Shown here piece after piece: positions 8,878 to 16,946 of a stretch of DNA of 37,665 bases. This DNA comes from Candidatus Competibacteraceae bacterium. Its GTDB lineage: Bacteria > Pseudomonadota > Gammaproteobacteria > Competibacterales > Competibacteraceae. The notes beneath the pieces were generated by a model. The model was not told the DNA's origin. It was given only the letters and a program-made list of their open reading frames with translations, and made no database searches. A program made the translations under genes and the position numbers. The stretch spans positions 1 through 37,665 of the forward strand of contig RXIW01000033.1 in the NCBI GenBank assembly GCA_003989065.1, in the 5' to 3' direction. Every line of letters starts with the position of its first letter. Within the stretch, counting starts at the first letter, position 1.

Positions 8878-9285
8878 ATGGAGAAGAAATTCCGCATCAC
8901 CGTCGAAGGCAAGCAGTACGTCGTTACGGTCGAGGACATCACCACTGACAGCGGCCAGGGTTTTTACCAGGACACGGCGGTCGTAACAGCCCCGGCTCCG
9001 GTGGTCGCGTCGGCCCCGGCCCCGGCCGCCGCCGCTCCAGCTGCCGCCGCTCCGGCTCCAGCTGCCGCCGGAGCTGGCGATGAGGTTGCGCCACTGGGCG
9101 GTGTAGTGCAGACGGTCCACGTCTCCGTCGGACAGGCGGTCAACGAGGGCGACAAGCTGGTTTCGCTGGAAGCCATGAAGATGGTCACCCATGTCGTCGC
9201 ACGGCGCGGTGGTCAAATCGTCAGCATCGCGGTCAAGCCGGGCGATCCGGTCGACGCCGGGCAGGTGCTGTTGACCATCGGCTGA
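8878..9285 (+). CDS. mmdC: Biotin carboxyl carrier subunit of the sodium-pumping decarboxylase
   Basis: A 135-residue protein. Residues 1-35 form a short N-terminal region, residues ~36-67 are a flexible Ala/Pro linker, and residues ~68-135 are a biotinyl/lipoyl domain with EAMKM, whose Lys101 is the predicted biotinylation site. The carrier swings between the carboxyltransferase (MmdA) and the membrane decarboxylase (MmdB). ATG 8878 starts MEKKFRITVEGKQY, typical of MmdC/OadA-tail proteins. The gene sits between mmdD and mmdB with short gaps. A biotin ligase acting in trans is required and is not in the window. Confidence 0.93.
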   Translation: MEKKFRITVEGKQYVVTVEDITTDSGQGFYQDTAVVTAPAPVVASAPAPAAAAPAAAAPAPAAAGAGDEVAPLGGVVQTVHVSVGQAVNEGDKLVSLEAMKMVTHVVARRGGQIVSIAVKPGDPVDAGQVLLTIG

Positions 9286-9304
9286 GCGCCGGGAGCATTC
9301 CATT

Positions 9305-10582
9305 ATGGGCTCTCTGAACTTTCTCGATCTCTTTCAAGGCATCAACACGCTGGTCCAGGGGTTTTCGACCGACCCCAAGATCGCTTTTGGCCGTATCTTC
9401 CTGATCGCTCTGGGGTTGTTGCTGTTCTACCTGGGACGCAAAGGGGTGCTGGAAGCGCTGTTGATGATCCCCATGGGGCTGGGCATGGCGACCGTCAACG
9501 CCGGCGTGATGTTCTTCTCCAACTACGATCCGGCCAGCGGCATGACTTTCGAAGCGCTGAAAGCCGCTGGCCAGACGGTGCCCAGTCAGATTCCGGGCAC
9601 CCTGCACCTCGCTCCATTGGCGCAGGATCCCACCGCGCTGATGAACATCCTGCAAATCGACTGGTTGCAGCCGATCTACACCTTCATGTTCAGCAACGGT
9701 CTGATCGCCTGTTTTGTGTTCATGGGCATCGGCACCCTGCTGGATGTGGGTTTCGTGATGGCCCGGCCCTATCAAAGCATGATCATCGCGCTGTTCGCGG
9801 AGCTAGGCACCGCGCTGGTGTTCCCGCTAGCGGTGGCGATGGGGCTGACGCCGGGTCAGGCGGCTTCGGTAGCGATCATCGGCGGTGCTGACGGCCCAAT
9901 GGTGCTGTTCACCTCATTGATGCTGGCGCCGAAACTGTTCGTGCCGATCACGGTGGTCGCGTATCTATATCTGGGATTGACCTACGGCGGCTATCCGTAC
10001 CTGATCAAGCTGCTGATCCCCGAGAAGCTGCGCGCTCTGCCAATGCCACCGAAGAAGACCCGGACGGTGACCTCGAACGAGAAGTTGGTGTTCGCGGTGA
10101 TCGCCTGCGTGCTGCTCAGCCTGCTGTTCCCGGTGGCATCACCCTTGATCCTGTCGCTATTCCTGGGCGTGGTCATCCGCGAAAGCGATTTGCCCAACTT
10201 CTACGAGCTGTTCTCCAACACCGTGCTGTATGGTTCGACCTTCTTCCTGGGGCTGCTGCTGGGCATCCTGTGTGAAGCGGGCACCATCCTGAGCCCGGTG
10301 GTGCTGAAACTGCTCGTGTTGGGCATCCTGGCGCTGCTGATCTCCGGCATCGGCGGGATCATCGGCGGCTATGTCATGTACTACTGGTCGGGCAAGAAAT
10401 ACAACCCGGTCATCGGCATCGCCGGCGTCAGTTGTGTACCGACCACCGCCAAGGTGGCGCAAAAATCGGTCGGGCCGGGCGTCATCATTCTCCCCCACGC
10501 CCTGGGCGCCAATATCAGCGGCGTGATCACCAGCGCCATCTTCGCGGCGGTTTACGTCGCGCTGTTGTTGCCGAAGAACTAG
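9305..10582 (+). CDS. mmdB: Sodium-pumping decarboxylase beta subunit (carboxybiotin decarboxylase)
   Basis: A 425-residue polytopic membrane protein of the OadB/MmdB/GcdB family. Diagnostic segments are IIGGADGPMVLFTSLMLAPK, holding the Asp essential for sodium binding and decarboxylation in OadB, and the late GVSCVPTTAKVAQ, holding a conserved Ser, followed by LPHALGANISGVI. It decarboxylates carboxybiotin on MmdC and couples the energy to export of Na+ across the cytoplasmic membrane. A short soluble N-terminal extension precedes about ten helices. It is the last gene of the operon, 19 bp after mmdC, and is followed by an intrinsic terminator 10 bp downstream. Confidence 0.93.
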   Translation: MGSLNFLDLFQGINTLVQGFSTDPKIAFGRIFLIALGLLLFYLGRKGVLEALLMIPMGLGMATVNAGVMFFSNYDPASGMTFEALKAAGQTVPSQIPGTLHLAPLAQDPTALMNILQIDWLQPIYTFMFSNGLIACFVFMGIGTLLDVGFVMARPYQSMIIALFAELGTALVFPLAVAMGLTPGQAASVAIIGGADGPMVLFTSLMLAPKLFVPITVVAYLYLGLTYGGYPYLIKLLIPEKLRALPMPPKKTRTVTSNEKLVFAVIACVLLSLLFPVASPLILSLFLGVVIRESDLPNFYELFSNTVLYGSTFFLGLLLGILCEAGTILSPVVLKLLVLGILALLISGIGGIIGGYVMYYWSGKKYNPVIGIAGVSCVPTTAKVAQKSVGPGVIILPHALGANISGVITSAIFAAVYVALLLPKN

Positions 10583-10591
10583 TCGGTCTCG

Positions 10592-10627
10592 ACCGGCGGG
10601 TTGCAGGAATGCGATCCGCCGGTTTTT
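10592..10627 (+). terminator. Intrinsic terminator of the mmd operon
   Basis: Perfect 8-bp GC-rich stem ACCGGCGG (10592-10599) / CCGCCGGT (10616-10623) with a 16-base loop that can itself form a small GCA/TGC hairpin, followed directly by a run of T. It starts 10 bp after the mmdB stop codon and separates this operon from the convergent minus-strand membrane-protein gene ending at 10652. Confidence 0.8.
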
Positions 10628-10651
10628 CGGTTTCCAACGTCCCGGTCTCTC

Positions 10652-11959
10652 TCAAGACCTCGCCAGCGACTCGGTCGCCATTCCTGCATCCAGGACCCGG
10701 CGATAATACCGCCAGACCCCCAGCAGGTTGACCCCCAGCCACATCCCGGTAACGCCCAAGCTCAGCGCGGCAGGATAGATCAGGACGGCGGGATGGAACA
10801 CCGCAGCCAGCAATAACAGCAAAGTCGCCAAACAACTCCACCACTGCTGCCGGATCGGTTTTTCTGGCAACAGCTGCTTCATGTGCGGCGTCTTTGCGCG
10901 TCCAAGCAGTTGCGCCTGCAAATGAAACCAGGCCAGGAACGGCACGATCTTGTACAGCATGCCGTTGATCACAGCGACCGCGAACCCAAAAATCGACAAC
11001 ACGCCCAACAGCAGCTCGATGTGCGGCTGTTGCGCCAAGGCCGGAATCAGCAAAGTCGCCCACCACAGTAGCGCTCCCGCCAGCAAGCTGGTCATGCCGA
11101 TCCACCAGTAGCCCAGAGTGGGATCGCCGATCCTGCGCCGCCGGCGGGTCAACAGATACCCCGTTACCCCCGCGAACGACGCGATACCCACCGCTAGCGC
11201 CGCGCCGACCCACTTCATCATGCCTTCGGCACCGACCAGCACCAAGACCGACCACGCGAGCAACAATGCGGCCATCAGCGGCGCGAAGCCGCGCATGAAC
11301 CAGCCCGGATAAGGCGGCGTCATTTGCAACATCGGCACCACCTGATAGGCCACGCCCACCACCAGCAACACAGTCCATCCCAGCAATCCCCAAGCCGTAT
11401 GGACATGCGTCAACACGATGACCGGCAGACCCAAGCCACAGCACCAATATACGCCCAGCGCCAGTCCCAGCCCCAGGGTCACCAACAAGGCTCCCAACGC
11501 GCAGCGCAGGGCAACCACCGTACTGTTGGCGACCGGCGCGCGCCACAGGGCAATAAGGATCGCCGCCAGCGCCACGCCGAAGCCGAAACCGAGCAAACCC
11601 ATCGCGGGATGGAACCAGCCCGGTCGACCACTGAGAAACGCCAGCGGCAACACCAGCGCGCCTAGGGTCAGGGGCACATGGATCAGAGCCGCCGTCAGGC
11701 GAGGACGCGGCACCACCACCCCGACCACCACAGGCAACATTTGCAGCAGCGCGCCCACCATGACCTGCGCCATGAAGCCCACAGTCAGCAGATGGGTCAA
11801 CGCCAAGGTAACCGGCAACCAGCGGCTGGCGAAAACCGCTGGTCCCTGCCACAGCAACAACAGCGCCGCCAGCACCAGAAACCAGGGCGCGGTCAGGAAG
11901 AATCGGAGCGGCACATCGAAGGGCGGTGCCTGTTCGAGCGAAAGTCCGGTGGTGATCAT
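10652..11959 (-). CDS. 12-helix haem-copper-oxidase-subunit-I-like / NnrS-like membrane protein
   Basis: A 435-residue, very hydrophobic protein with about twelve predicted helices. Conserved-looking histidines fall within helices, as in haem-copper oxidase and NnrS-type proteins: LTHLLTVGFMAQVMVGALLQ near residue 55, VLTHVHTAWGLLGW around 185, and KIVPFLAWFHLQAQLL near 340. It may bind haem or copper, but ligands cannot be assigned from sequence alone and no oxidase partner subunits are present. Its ATG 11959 overlaps the DUF2249 stop (ATGA), making it the last gene of the hemerythrin operon. That operon is predicted to be under an FNR/DNR-type activator, so a role in low-oxygen or nitric-oxide physiology is likely. 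A competing 441-codon frame across the same DNA is Arg/Gly-rich with no features and is rejected. Confidence 0.8.
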   Translation of the reverse strand: MITTGLSLEQAPPFDVPLRFFLTAPWFLVLAALLLLWQGPAVFASRWLPVTLALTHLLTVGFMAQVMVGALLQMLPVVVGVVVPRPRLTAALIHVPLTLGALVLPLAFLSGRPGWFHPAMGLLGFGFGVALAAILIALWRAPVANSTVVALRCALGALLVTLGLGLALGVYWCCGLGLPVIVLTHVHTAWGLLGWTVLLVVGVAYQVVPMLQMTPPYPGWFMRGFAPLMAALLLAWSVLVLVGAEGMMKWVGAALAVGIASFAGVTGYLLTRRRRRIGDPTLGYWWIGMTSLLAGALLWWATLLIPALAQQPHIELLLGVLSIFGFAVAVINGMLYKIVPFLAWFHLQAQLLGRAKTPHMKQLLPEKPIRQQWWSCLATLLLLLAAVFHPAVLIYPAALSLGVTGMWLGVNLLGVWRYYRRVLDAGMATESLARS

Positions 11960-12180
11960 GGTTTGGCGATCAGGATTTCGAAACCGCCATCCACCGCTCT
12001 CGTTTCATGGCGATACTGGTGGCGATTCAGAATATCGTACAGTGGGAACGGCTGCCGATGAATGAGAAACCGCAAACACTGCCCAGGCTGGAGTTGCTCC
12101 AGCGCGGCCAACACCCGCTCCAGCGGTTCGGGATGTTCCAAGCCGCGCCCATCGACCGTCATCATATCAGCCGTGCTCAT
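11956..12180 (-). CDS. DUF2249 family protein (TusA/SirA-like fold)
   Basis: A 74-residue protein. It opens with the family pattern VDGRGLEHPEPLERVLAALE, continues LQPGQCLRFLIHRQPFPLYD and ends with a beta strand FEILIAKP. DUF2249 proteins resemble the small TusA/SirA fold but lack its usual N-terminal Cys-Pro pair; here the equivalent is HPEP. They are frequently encoded beside hemerythrin and NO-related genes, and their biochemical role is not established. Both gene borders are 4-nt ATGA overlaps, with hemerythrin upstream and the membrane protein downstream, so the three proteins are probably made in a fixed ratio and act together. Confidence 0.85.
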   Translation of the reverse strand: MSTADMMTVDGRGLEHPEPLERVLAALEQLQPGQCLRFLIHRQPFPLYDILNRHQYRHETRAVDGGFEILIAKP

Positions 12181-12629
12181 AGCGGTTGGCCCTCGGAAAA
12201 ACTGCGCAAGGTCTCGATCAGCGCGGCGGCGGCAACGCCCAGGACTCGATCACACATCGGATAGAGAATCTGTTCTTCCTTGATGTTGTGCTGCTGCATC
12301 AGGATCAGCAGGGTTTCCATTTGCCCCAGAAACTCATCCAGATCGCCGCCAGTCAGCGCACTCTCCATCTCGGCCAACACGCCCTGCATTTGCTGGTGTT
12401 CCAGACGCATCACCTGGGTCGGTCCCATCGGGTTACCGCTCGCCTGCTCGAAGCGGGGAAACAGCGCCTCCTCTTCCTTGCGAAAATGCTGCTCCATCGC
12501 CGTGCGAAACCGCTGGAAACGTTCGCGACAGCTGGCCAAATCACCAGTTTGGGCCGCTTCTTCGGCGGCGGAAAAGAACTCATCGCAGCCACGATGTTCG
12601 GCAGCGAAATAATCAACGACAGCGCCCAT
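12177..12629 (-). CDS. Hemerythrin HHE-domain protein
   Basis: A 150-residue four-helix protein with the set of ligands expected for a non-haem di-iron site: His in AAEHRGCDEFF, HFRKEEE, LEHQQM, and QQHNIKEEQILYPMCD. Hemerythrin-like proteins bind O2 or NO, or protect Fe-S proteins. ATG 12629 is chosen because a perfect AGGAGG lies 6 bases upstream; the open frame runs 51 codons further but shows no coding character there. First gene of a three-gene ATGA-overlapping operon with DUF2249 and a membrane protein. The FNR/DNR-like box upstream suggests induction under low oxygen or NO. Confidence 0.92.
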   Translation of the reverse strand: MGAVVDYFAAEHRGCDEFFSAAEEAAQTGDLASCRERFQRFRTAMEQHFRKEEEALFPRFEQASGNPMGPTQVMRLEHQQMQGVLAEMESALTGGDLDEFLGQMETLLILMQQHNIKEEQILYPMCDRVLGVAAAALIETLRSFSEGQPL

Positions 12630-12658
12630 ATTTTCCTCCTGTACTCGGTCACAAGGCC

Positions 12659-12700
12659 ATTGTGCCGAGAGCAGGACCGACGGTCCTTGATCCGGGTCAA
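12659..12700 (-). promoter_or_regulatory. FNR/DNR-activated class II promoter of the hemerythrin operon
   Basis: The box TTGATCCGGGTCAA (12687-12700) matches TTGAT-N4-ATCAA at 9 of 10 positions. On the minus strand a -10-like CACAAT lies at 12659-12664, which puts the transcription start near 12652 and the box centre (12693.5) at about -41.5, the classical position for a class II FNR/Dnr promoter. The start codon follows about 23 bp later. The spacing was derived by hand from the sequence. Confidence 0.72.
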
Positions 12701-12907
12701 GACAGACGACTCGCCAGCCCTGGCCACAACCTGGGCAGGTTCGCAACGGCCGACTGAAACCCGCTCCCCAAAAGCTGTCCAATTGTTTAGGAGGCCATCC
12801 TGGCGCTCCGTCATCTCGACTTTTCGAGCCGAAGGGAAAGATTTACACAACTCACATAAGGCAATCCTACGTTCCCATCGGTCACGCTAAGGTATTCCAA
12901 TACGCGT

Positions 12908-15610
12908 ATGAACGCCCCCATCTCTCGGCCATTGCCCTGGCATACCCTGTCCGTCGCGCATACCCTGCAGGAACTGGCTACCACGCCTGGCGGCCTGAGT
13001 ACCGCTGAAGCCCAGCGAAGACTACAGATTCACGGCCCCAACCGGTTACGCCCGCCGCAGCGACGCGGCCCGGTCTTGCGCTTTCTCCTGCAGTTCCACA
13101 ACGTGCTGATCTACGTGCTGCTGCTCTCGGCCGGCATCACCGCCGTCCTGGGCCATGCGGTGGACACCGGGGTCATCCTGGGCGTCACCCTCATCAACGC
13201 CATCGTCGGCTTCGTGCAGGAAGGCAAGGCGGAATCGGCCCTGGCCGCCATTCGCAACATGCTGTCGCTGAAGGCCACGGTGCTGCGCGACGGCCAACGC
13301 TGCGAGATCGCCGCCGAGGAGCTGGTTCCGGGCGACTGGGTGCTGTTGCAGTCCGGCGATAAAGCGCCGGCCGACCTGCGCCTGGTCAATTGCAAGAACC
13401 TGCGCATTCAGGAAGCAGTACTGACCGGCGAGGCGGAAGCGGTCGAAAAAACCATTGCGCCAGCCGTCGCCGAGGCCGCGCTGGGCGACCGAACCGACAT
13501 GGTCTATTCCGGCACTCTGGTAAGTTACGGTCAGGCGACCGGCGTGGTGGTCGCAACCGGCGAGCAGACCGAAATCGGCCGTATCAGCACCTTGCTGGAA
13601 CAGGTCGAGGAAATCGCCACGCCCCTGCTGCGGCAAATGGCCCAGTTCGGGCGCTGGCTGAGCGCGGCCATCGTGCTGGCGGCGGCGGCCACCTTTGCCC
13701 TCGGCGTGTACTGGCGCGGCCTGTCCGAGGACGATATGTTCATGGCGGCGGTCGCCCTGGCGGTGGCGGCCATCCCCGAGGGGCTGCCGGCTATCATGAC
13801 CATCATCCTGGCCATCGGCGTCCAGCGCATGGCCCGCCGCAACGCCATCGTCCGTCGTTTGCCGGCGGTGGAAACCCTGGGCGCGGTCACGGTCATCTGT
13901 TCCGACAAGACCGGCACCCTGACCCGCAACGAAATGACCGTACAACGAGTCGTCACTGCCGAACGGGCGTTCGCGGTCAGCGGCGCGGGCTACGCCCCCA
14001 GTGGAGGATTCAGCGTCGGTGAGCAGCTCATCCAACCCGAGGCTGCACTGGACTTGCAGGCGATCGGCCGGGCGGTCCTGCTGTGCAACGATGCCGTGTT
14101 GCGCCAACAGGATGACCAGTGGCGGATGGAAGGCGATCCGACCGAAGGGGCCTTGCTGACGCTGGCCCACAAGGCCGGCCTCGATCCGAAGGTGGAACTG
14201 GCCCGCTGTCCTCGCCTCGACAGTATTCCTTTCGAGTCCGAACACCGTTTCATGGCCACCCTGCACCGCGACCAGGACGACCACGCCATTGTCTACGTCA
14301 AGGGCGCGCCGGAACGCATCCTGACGATGTGCGCCTGCGAACGAGGATTGGAGGATATGCAGCCGCTGCGGCCAGACTACTGGCGGCAACAGGTAGAAGA
14401 ACTGGCGGCAGCCGGTCAACGGGTATTGGCGATCGCGTTCCGATCCCTGCCCGACGCGCAAAGCACGCTGGCCGTCGCCGATATCGAAGTGGACTTGATT
14501 CTGCTGGGCCTGCTGGGGATCAGCGATCCGCCACGAGAGGAAGCGATCCGCGCGGTGCGGCAAACGCAACAGGCTGGCATCCGAGTCAAGATGATCACCG
14601 GCGATCATGGCGCCACCGCCCGCGCCATCGCCGCCCAACTCGGCATCGGCGACGGTCGCCAAGTATTGACCGGCCCGGAGCTGGAGGCGCTGGATGACGC
14701 CGCGCTGCAAGCCGTGGTGCTCGACACCGATGTCTATGCCCGCGCCAGTCCCGAACACAAGCTGCGACTGGTCGCGGCCCTGCAGGCCCGGAATCAGGTG
14801 GTCGCCATGACTGGCGACGGGGTCAACGATGCGCCGGCCCTGAAGCGCGCCGATATCGGCGTGGCCATGGGCAGGAATGGCACCGAAGCGGCCAAGGAGG
14901 CCGCCGCCATGGTGCTGGCCGACGACAATTTCGCCTCCATCGCCCATGCGGTGGAGGAAGGCCGCACCGTTTACGACAATCTGCGCAAGGCTCTGCTGTT
15001 CACGCTCCCGACCAACGGCGCGCAGGCCCTAGTGATCGTGGCGGCCATCCTGTTGGGCGTCACCCTGCCGATTACGCCGGTGCAAATCCTGTGGGTCAAT
15101 ATGGTGACGGCGGTGACCCTGGCGCTGGCGTTGGCGTTCGAGCCGGCCGAGTCCAACGTGATGCAGCGCCCGCCGCGCGATCCGGGCCAGCCGCTGCTGT
15201 CGGGCATCCTGCTGTGGCGAATCGGCGCGGTGTCGGTGCTGCTGGTCATCGCGCCGCTGGCCCTGTTCCAATGGGAAGTCATGCAGCACAGGCCAGTGGC
15301 CGAGGCTCGCACCCTGGCGGTGAACGCGCTGGTGGTCAGCGAAATCTTCTACCTGTTCAACAGCCGCTATATCTACGGTTCGGTGTTGACGCGCGCTGGA
15401 CTACTGGGCAGTCGGCCGGTGCTGATCAGCATCGGTCTGATGCTGCTGTTGCAGCTGGCCTTCACCTATCTCCCAGCGTTGCAATACCTGATGGGCACCG
15501 CCTCGATCAGCCTGGCCGACTGGGGCATCGTGACGCTGGCCGGACTGGCGGTGCTGCTACTGGTGGAACTGGAAAAAGCGCTTTGGCGCGTGGTGCGGCG
15601 GCCTGGCTGA
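12908..15610 (+). CDS. P-type cation-transporting ATPase (P2/SERCA-like, HAD-IC)
   Basis: A 900-residue P-type ATPase. It has a cation_ATPase_N domain (residues ~8-80), the actuator motif VLTGEAEAVEKT, the M4 motif AAIPEGLPA, the phosphorylation motif CSDKTGTLTRNEMTV with Asp333, and the P-domain MITGDHGATARAIA and AMTGDGVNDAPALKRADIG. The PEGLP motif places it with P2-type Ca2+/Na+ pumps. In M6 the sequence LWVNMVTAVTLALALAFEP keeps the Asn (residue 731) and Thr, but has Ala where SERCA has its Ca2+-binding Asp800, so the ion is uncertain. ATG 12908 has only a weak ribosome site. The following lipocalin-like gene begins 6 bp after its stop, so the two are probably cotranscribed. Confidence 0.93.
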   Translation: MNAPISRPLPWHTLSVAHTLQELATTPGGLSTAEAQRRLQIHGPNRLRPPQRRGPVLRFLLQFHNVLIYVLLLSAGITAVLGHAVDTGVILGVTLINAIVGFVQEGKAESALAAIRNMLSLKATVLRDGQRCEIAAEELVPGDWVLLQSGDKAPADLRLVNCKNLRIQEAVLTGEAEAVEKTIAPAVAEAALGDRTDMVYSGTLVSYGQATGVVVATGEQTEIGRISTLLEQVEEIATPLLRQMAQFGRWLSAAIVLAAAATFALGVYWRGLSEDDMFMAAVALAVAAIPEGLPAIMTIILAIGVQRMARRNAIVRRLPAVETLGAVTVICSDKTGTLTRNEMTVQRVVTAERAFAVSGAGYAPSGGFSVGEQLIQPEAALDLQAIGRAVLLCNDAVLRQQDDQWRMEGDPTEGALLTLAHKAGLDPKVELARCPRLDSIPFESEHRFMATLHRDQDDHAIVYVKGAPERILTMCACERGLEDMQPLRPDYWRQQVEELAAAGQRVLAIAFRSLPDAQSTLAVADIEVDLILLGLLGISDPPREEAIRAVRQTQQAGIRVKMITGDHGATARAIAAQLGIGDGRQVLTGPELEALDDAALQAVVLDTDVYARASPEHKLRLVAALQARNQVVAMTGDGVNDAPALKRADIGVAMGRNGTEAAKEAAAMVLADDNFASIAHAVEEGRTVYDNLRKALLFTLPTNGAQALVIVAAILLGVTLPITPVQILWVNMVTAVTLALALAFEPAESNVMQRPPRDPGQPLLSGILLWRIGAVSVLLVIAPLALFQWEVMQHRPVAEARTLAVNALVVSEIFYLFNSRYIYGSVLTRAGLLGSRPVLISIGLMLLLQLAFTYLPALQYLMGTASISLADWGIVTLAGLAVLLLVELEKALWRVVRRPG

Positions 15611-15616
15611 AAACCA

Positions 15617-16780
15617 ATGAAGAAACTCGGATGGTGGATCGGATTGGCGGCGGTAGGCGTCATCGCCCTCGGCCTGCTCCATTTCGGCAACCGTAGAGAA
15701 CCCCCGCAGCCAGCGCCCGCGATCGCGGTCGACACAGCCTTGGGGAACGATGACAACACTGGTTTTGCCCGGGCCTACGCGCCGCGCCCGTTCCAATTTC
15801 CGGCCGATCACGGGCCTCATGCGGATTTTCGCAATGAGTGGTGGTATGTGACTGGCCAGCTAGCCGACGCGACCGGGCGTCCATTCGGTTATCAATTGAC
15901 CCTGTTCCGCATCGCCCTCAGCCCGACCGCGCCAACAGCAGATTCAGCCTGGCGCACGAATCAGCTGTATATGGGTCACTTCGCGCTGACCGATGTTGCC
16001 GGGAATCGTCATTATGGCTTCGAGCGCTTCAGCCGGAGCGCGTTGGGTCTGGCCGGGGCGCAGGCGTCACCCTTTCGGGTCTGGCTGGAAGACTGGGAAC
16101 TGGCCAGTACGGAATCGACTTTCTTTCCGCTGCGGTTGCGCGCCCAGCAAGGCGAACTGGCGCTGGATCTGACCCTGACTGCGACCAAGCCGGTGATTTT
16201 GCAAGGTGAGCGTGGCCTGAGCCAGAAAAGCGCCGAGCCCGGCAATGCGTCCTATTACTATTCCTACACGCGTCTGCCAACCCAGGGAACGGTGCAAGTC
16301 GCCGGACGAACGCTGACAGTGACGGGAGCCAGCTGGCTGGACCGGGAATGGAGCACCAGCGCACTGGGACCGGAGCAAAGCGGCTGGGACTGGTTTGCCT
16401 TGCAACTGGACGATGGCCGAGATCTCATGCTGTACCGCCTGCGCCGCAAGGACGGTAGCGTGGACCCGTTCAGCAACGGGACTTTGGTCGAAGCGAACGG
16501 CCAAGCGCGGCGGCTGCTCTGGAACGAGATGATCTTGCAGCCACTCGGCGAATGGCGCAGCCCACACAACGGAGACCGTTACCCGGCCCGCTGGCGCTTG
16601 CAAATCCCGTCCGAACAGTTGGATGTGACCGTGACCCCGAAGATCGCCGACCAGGAAATGCGCCTGAGCGTGCGTTATTGGGAAGGCGCGGTCACCGTCG
16701 ATGGCCATGCCGGCCATCGGAAAGTCGGCGGACAAGGTTATTTGGAAATGACGCGGTATGAAACGGCGGATCGCCAATGA
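15617..16780 (+). CDS. AttH/CrtC-type lipocalin-like exported protein
   Basis: A 387-residue protein with an N-terminal signal/anchor helix (residues 5-24, WWIGLAAVGVIALGLLHFG). A long beta-rich AttH/CrtC-like body follows, with the family hallmarks NEWWYVTGQL (residue ~75), the FQLTLFR-like GYQLTLFRIAL, ASWLDREWS (around 240) and the following DWFALQLDDGRDLMLYRLR. The family comprises two tandem lipocalin-like domains. Members include carotenoid 1,2-hydratase and AttH proteins coupled to LolCDE-like ABC exporters, and most have no proven function. Here no ABC exporter or carotenoid gene is nearby; instead it follows the P-type ATPase by 6 bp. Located in the periplasm or on the membrane surface by its leader. 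Confidence 0.85.
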   Translation: MKKLGWWIGLAAVGVIALGLLHFGNRREPPQPAPAIAVDTALGNDDNTGFARAYAPRPFQFPADHGPHADFRNEWWYVTGQLADATGRPFGYQLTLFRIALSPTAPTADSAWRTNQLYMGHFALTDVAGNRHYGFERFSRSALGLAGAQASPFRVWLEDWELASTESTFFPLRLRAQQGELALDLTLTATKPVILQGERGLSQKSAEPGNASYYYSYTRLPTQGTVQVAGRTLTVTGASWLDREWSTSALGPEQSGWDWFALQLDDGRDLMLYRLRRKDGSVDPFSNGTLVEANGQARRLLWNEMILQPLGEWRSPHNGDRYPARWRLQIPSEQLDVTVTPKIADQEMRLSVRYWEGAVTVDGHAGHRKVGGQGYLEMTRYETADRQ

Positions 16781-16946
16781 TTCTGCTGGTATAGAGCGGC
16801 AACAAACTGAAATTTGGATGGAACCGAACGGTCGTTCAATAATAATCGAATAATCGGGAGTTCCAGCCGCGTGCAAAGCGTCGTTGTACGGAATGCCTCC
16901 GGCTGACTCCGGTTGATCGGCATCACTCGCACAGAGGAGGATTATC

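Noticed and set aside
10527..11852. A 441-codon minus-strand frame overlapping the membrane-protein gene
   Set aside because: It is Gly/Arg/Val-rich and crosses the mmdB terminator, while the other frame gives twelve helices, conserved His motifs and ATGA coupling.
13046..14947. A 633-codon minus-strand frame inside the P-type ATPase
   Set aside because: It is a shadow of the GC-rich ATPase codons with biased composition (Gly, Arg, Gln, His) and no recognisable domain.
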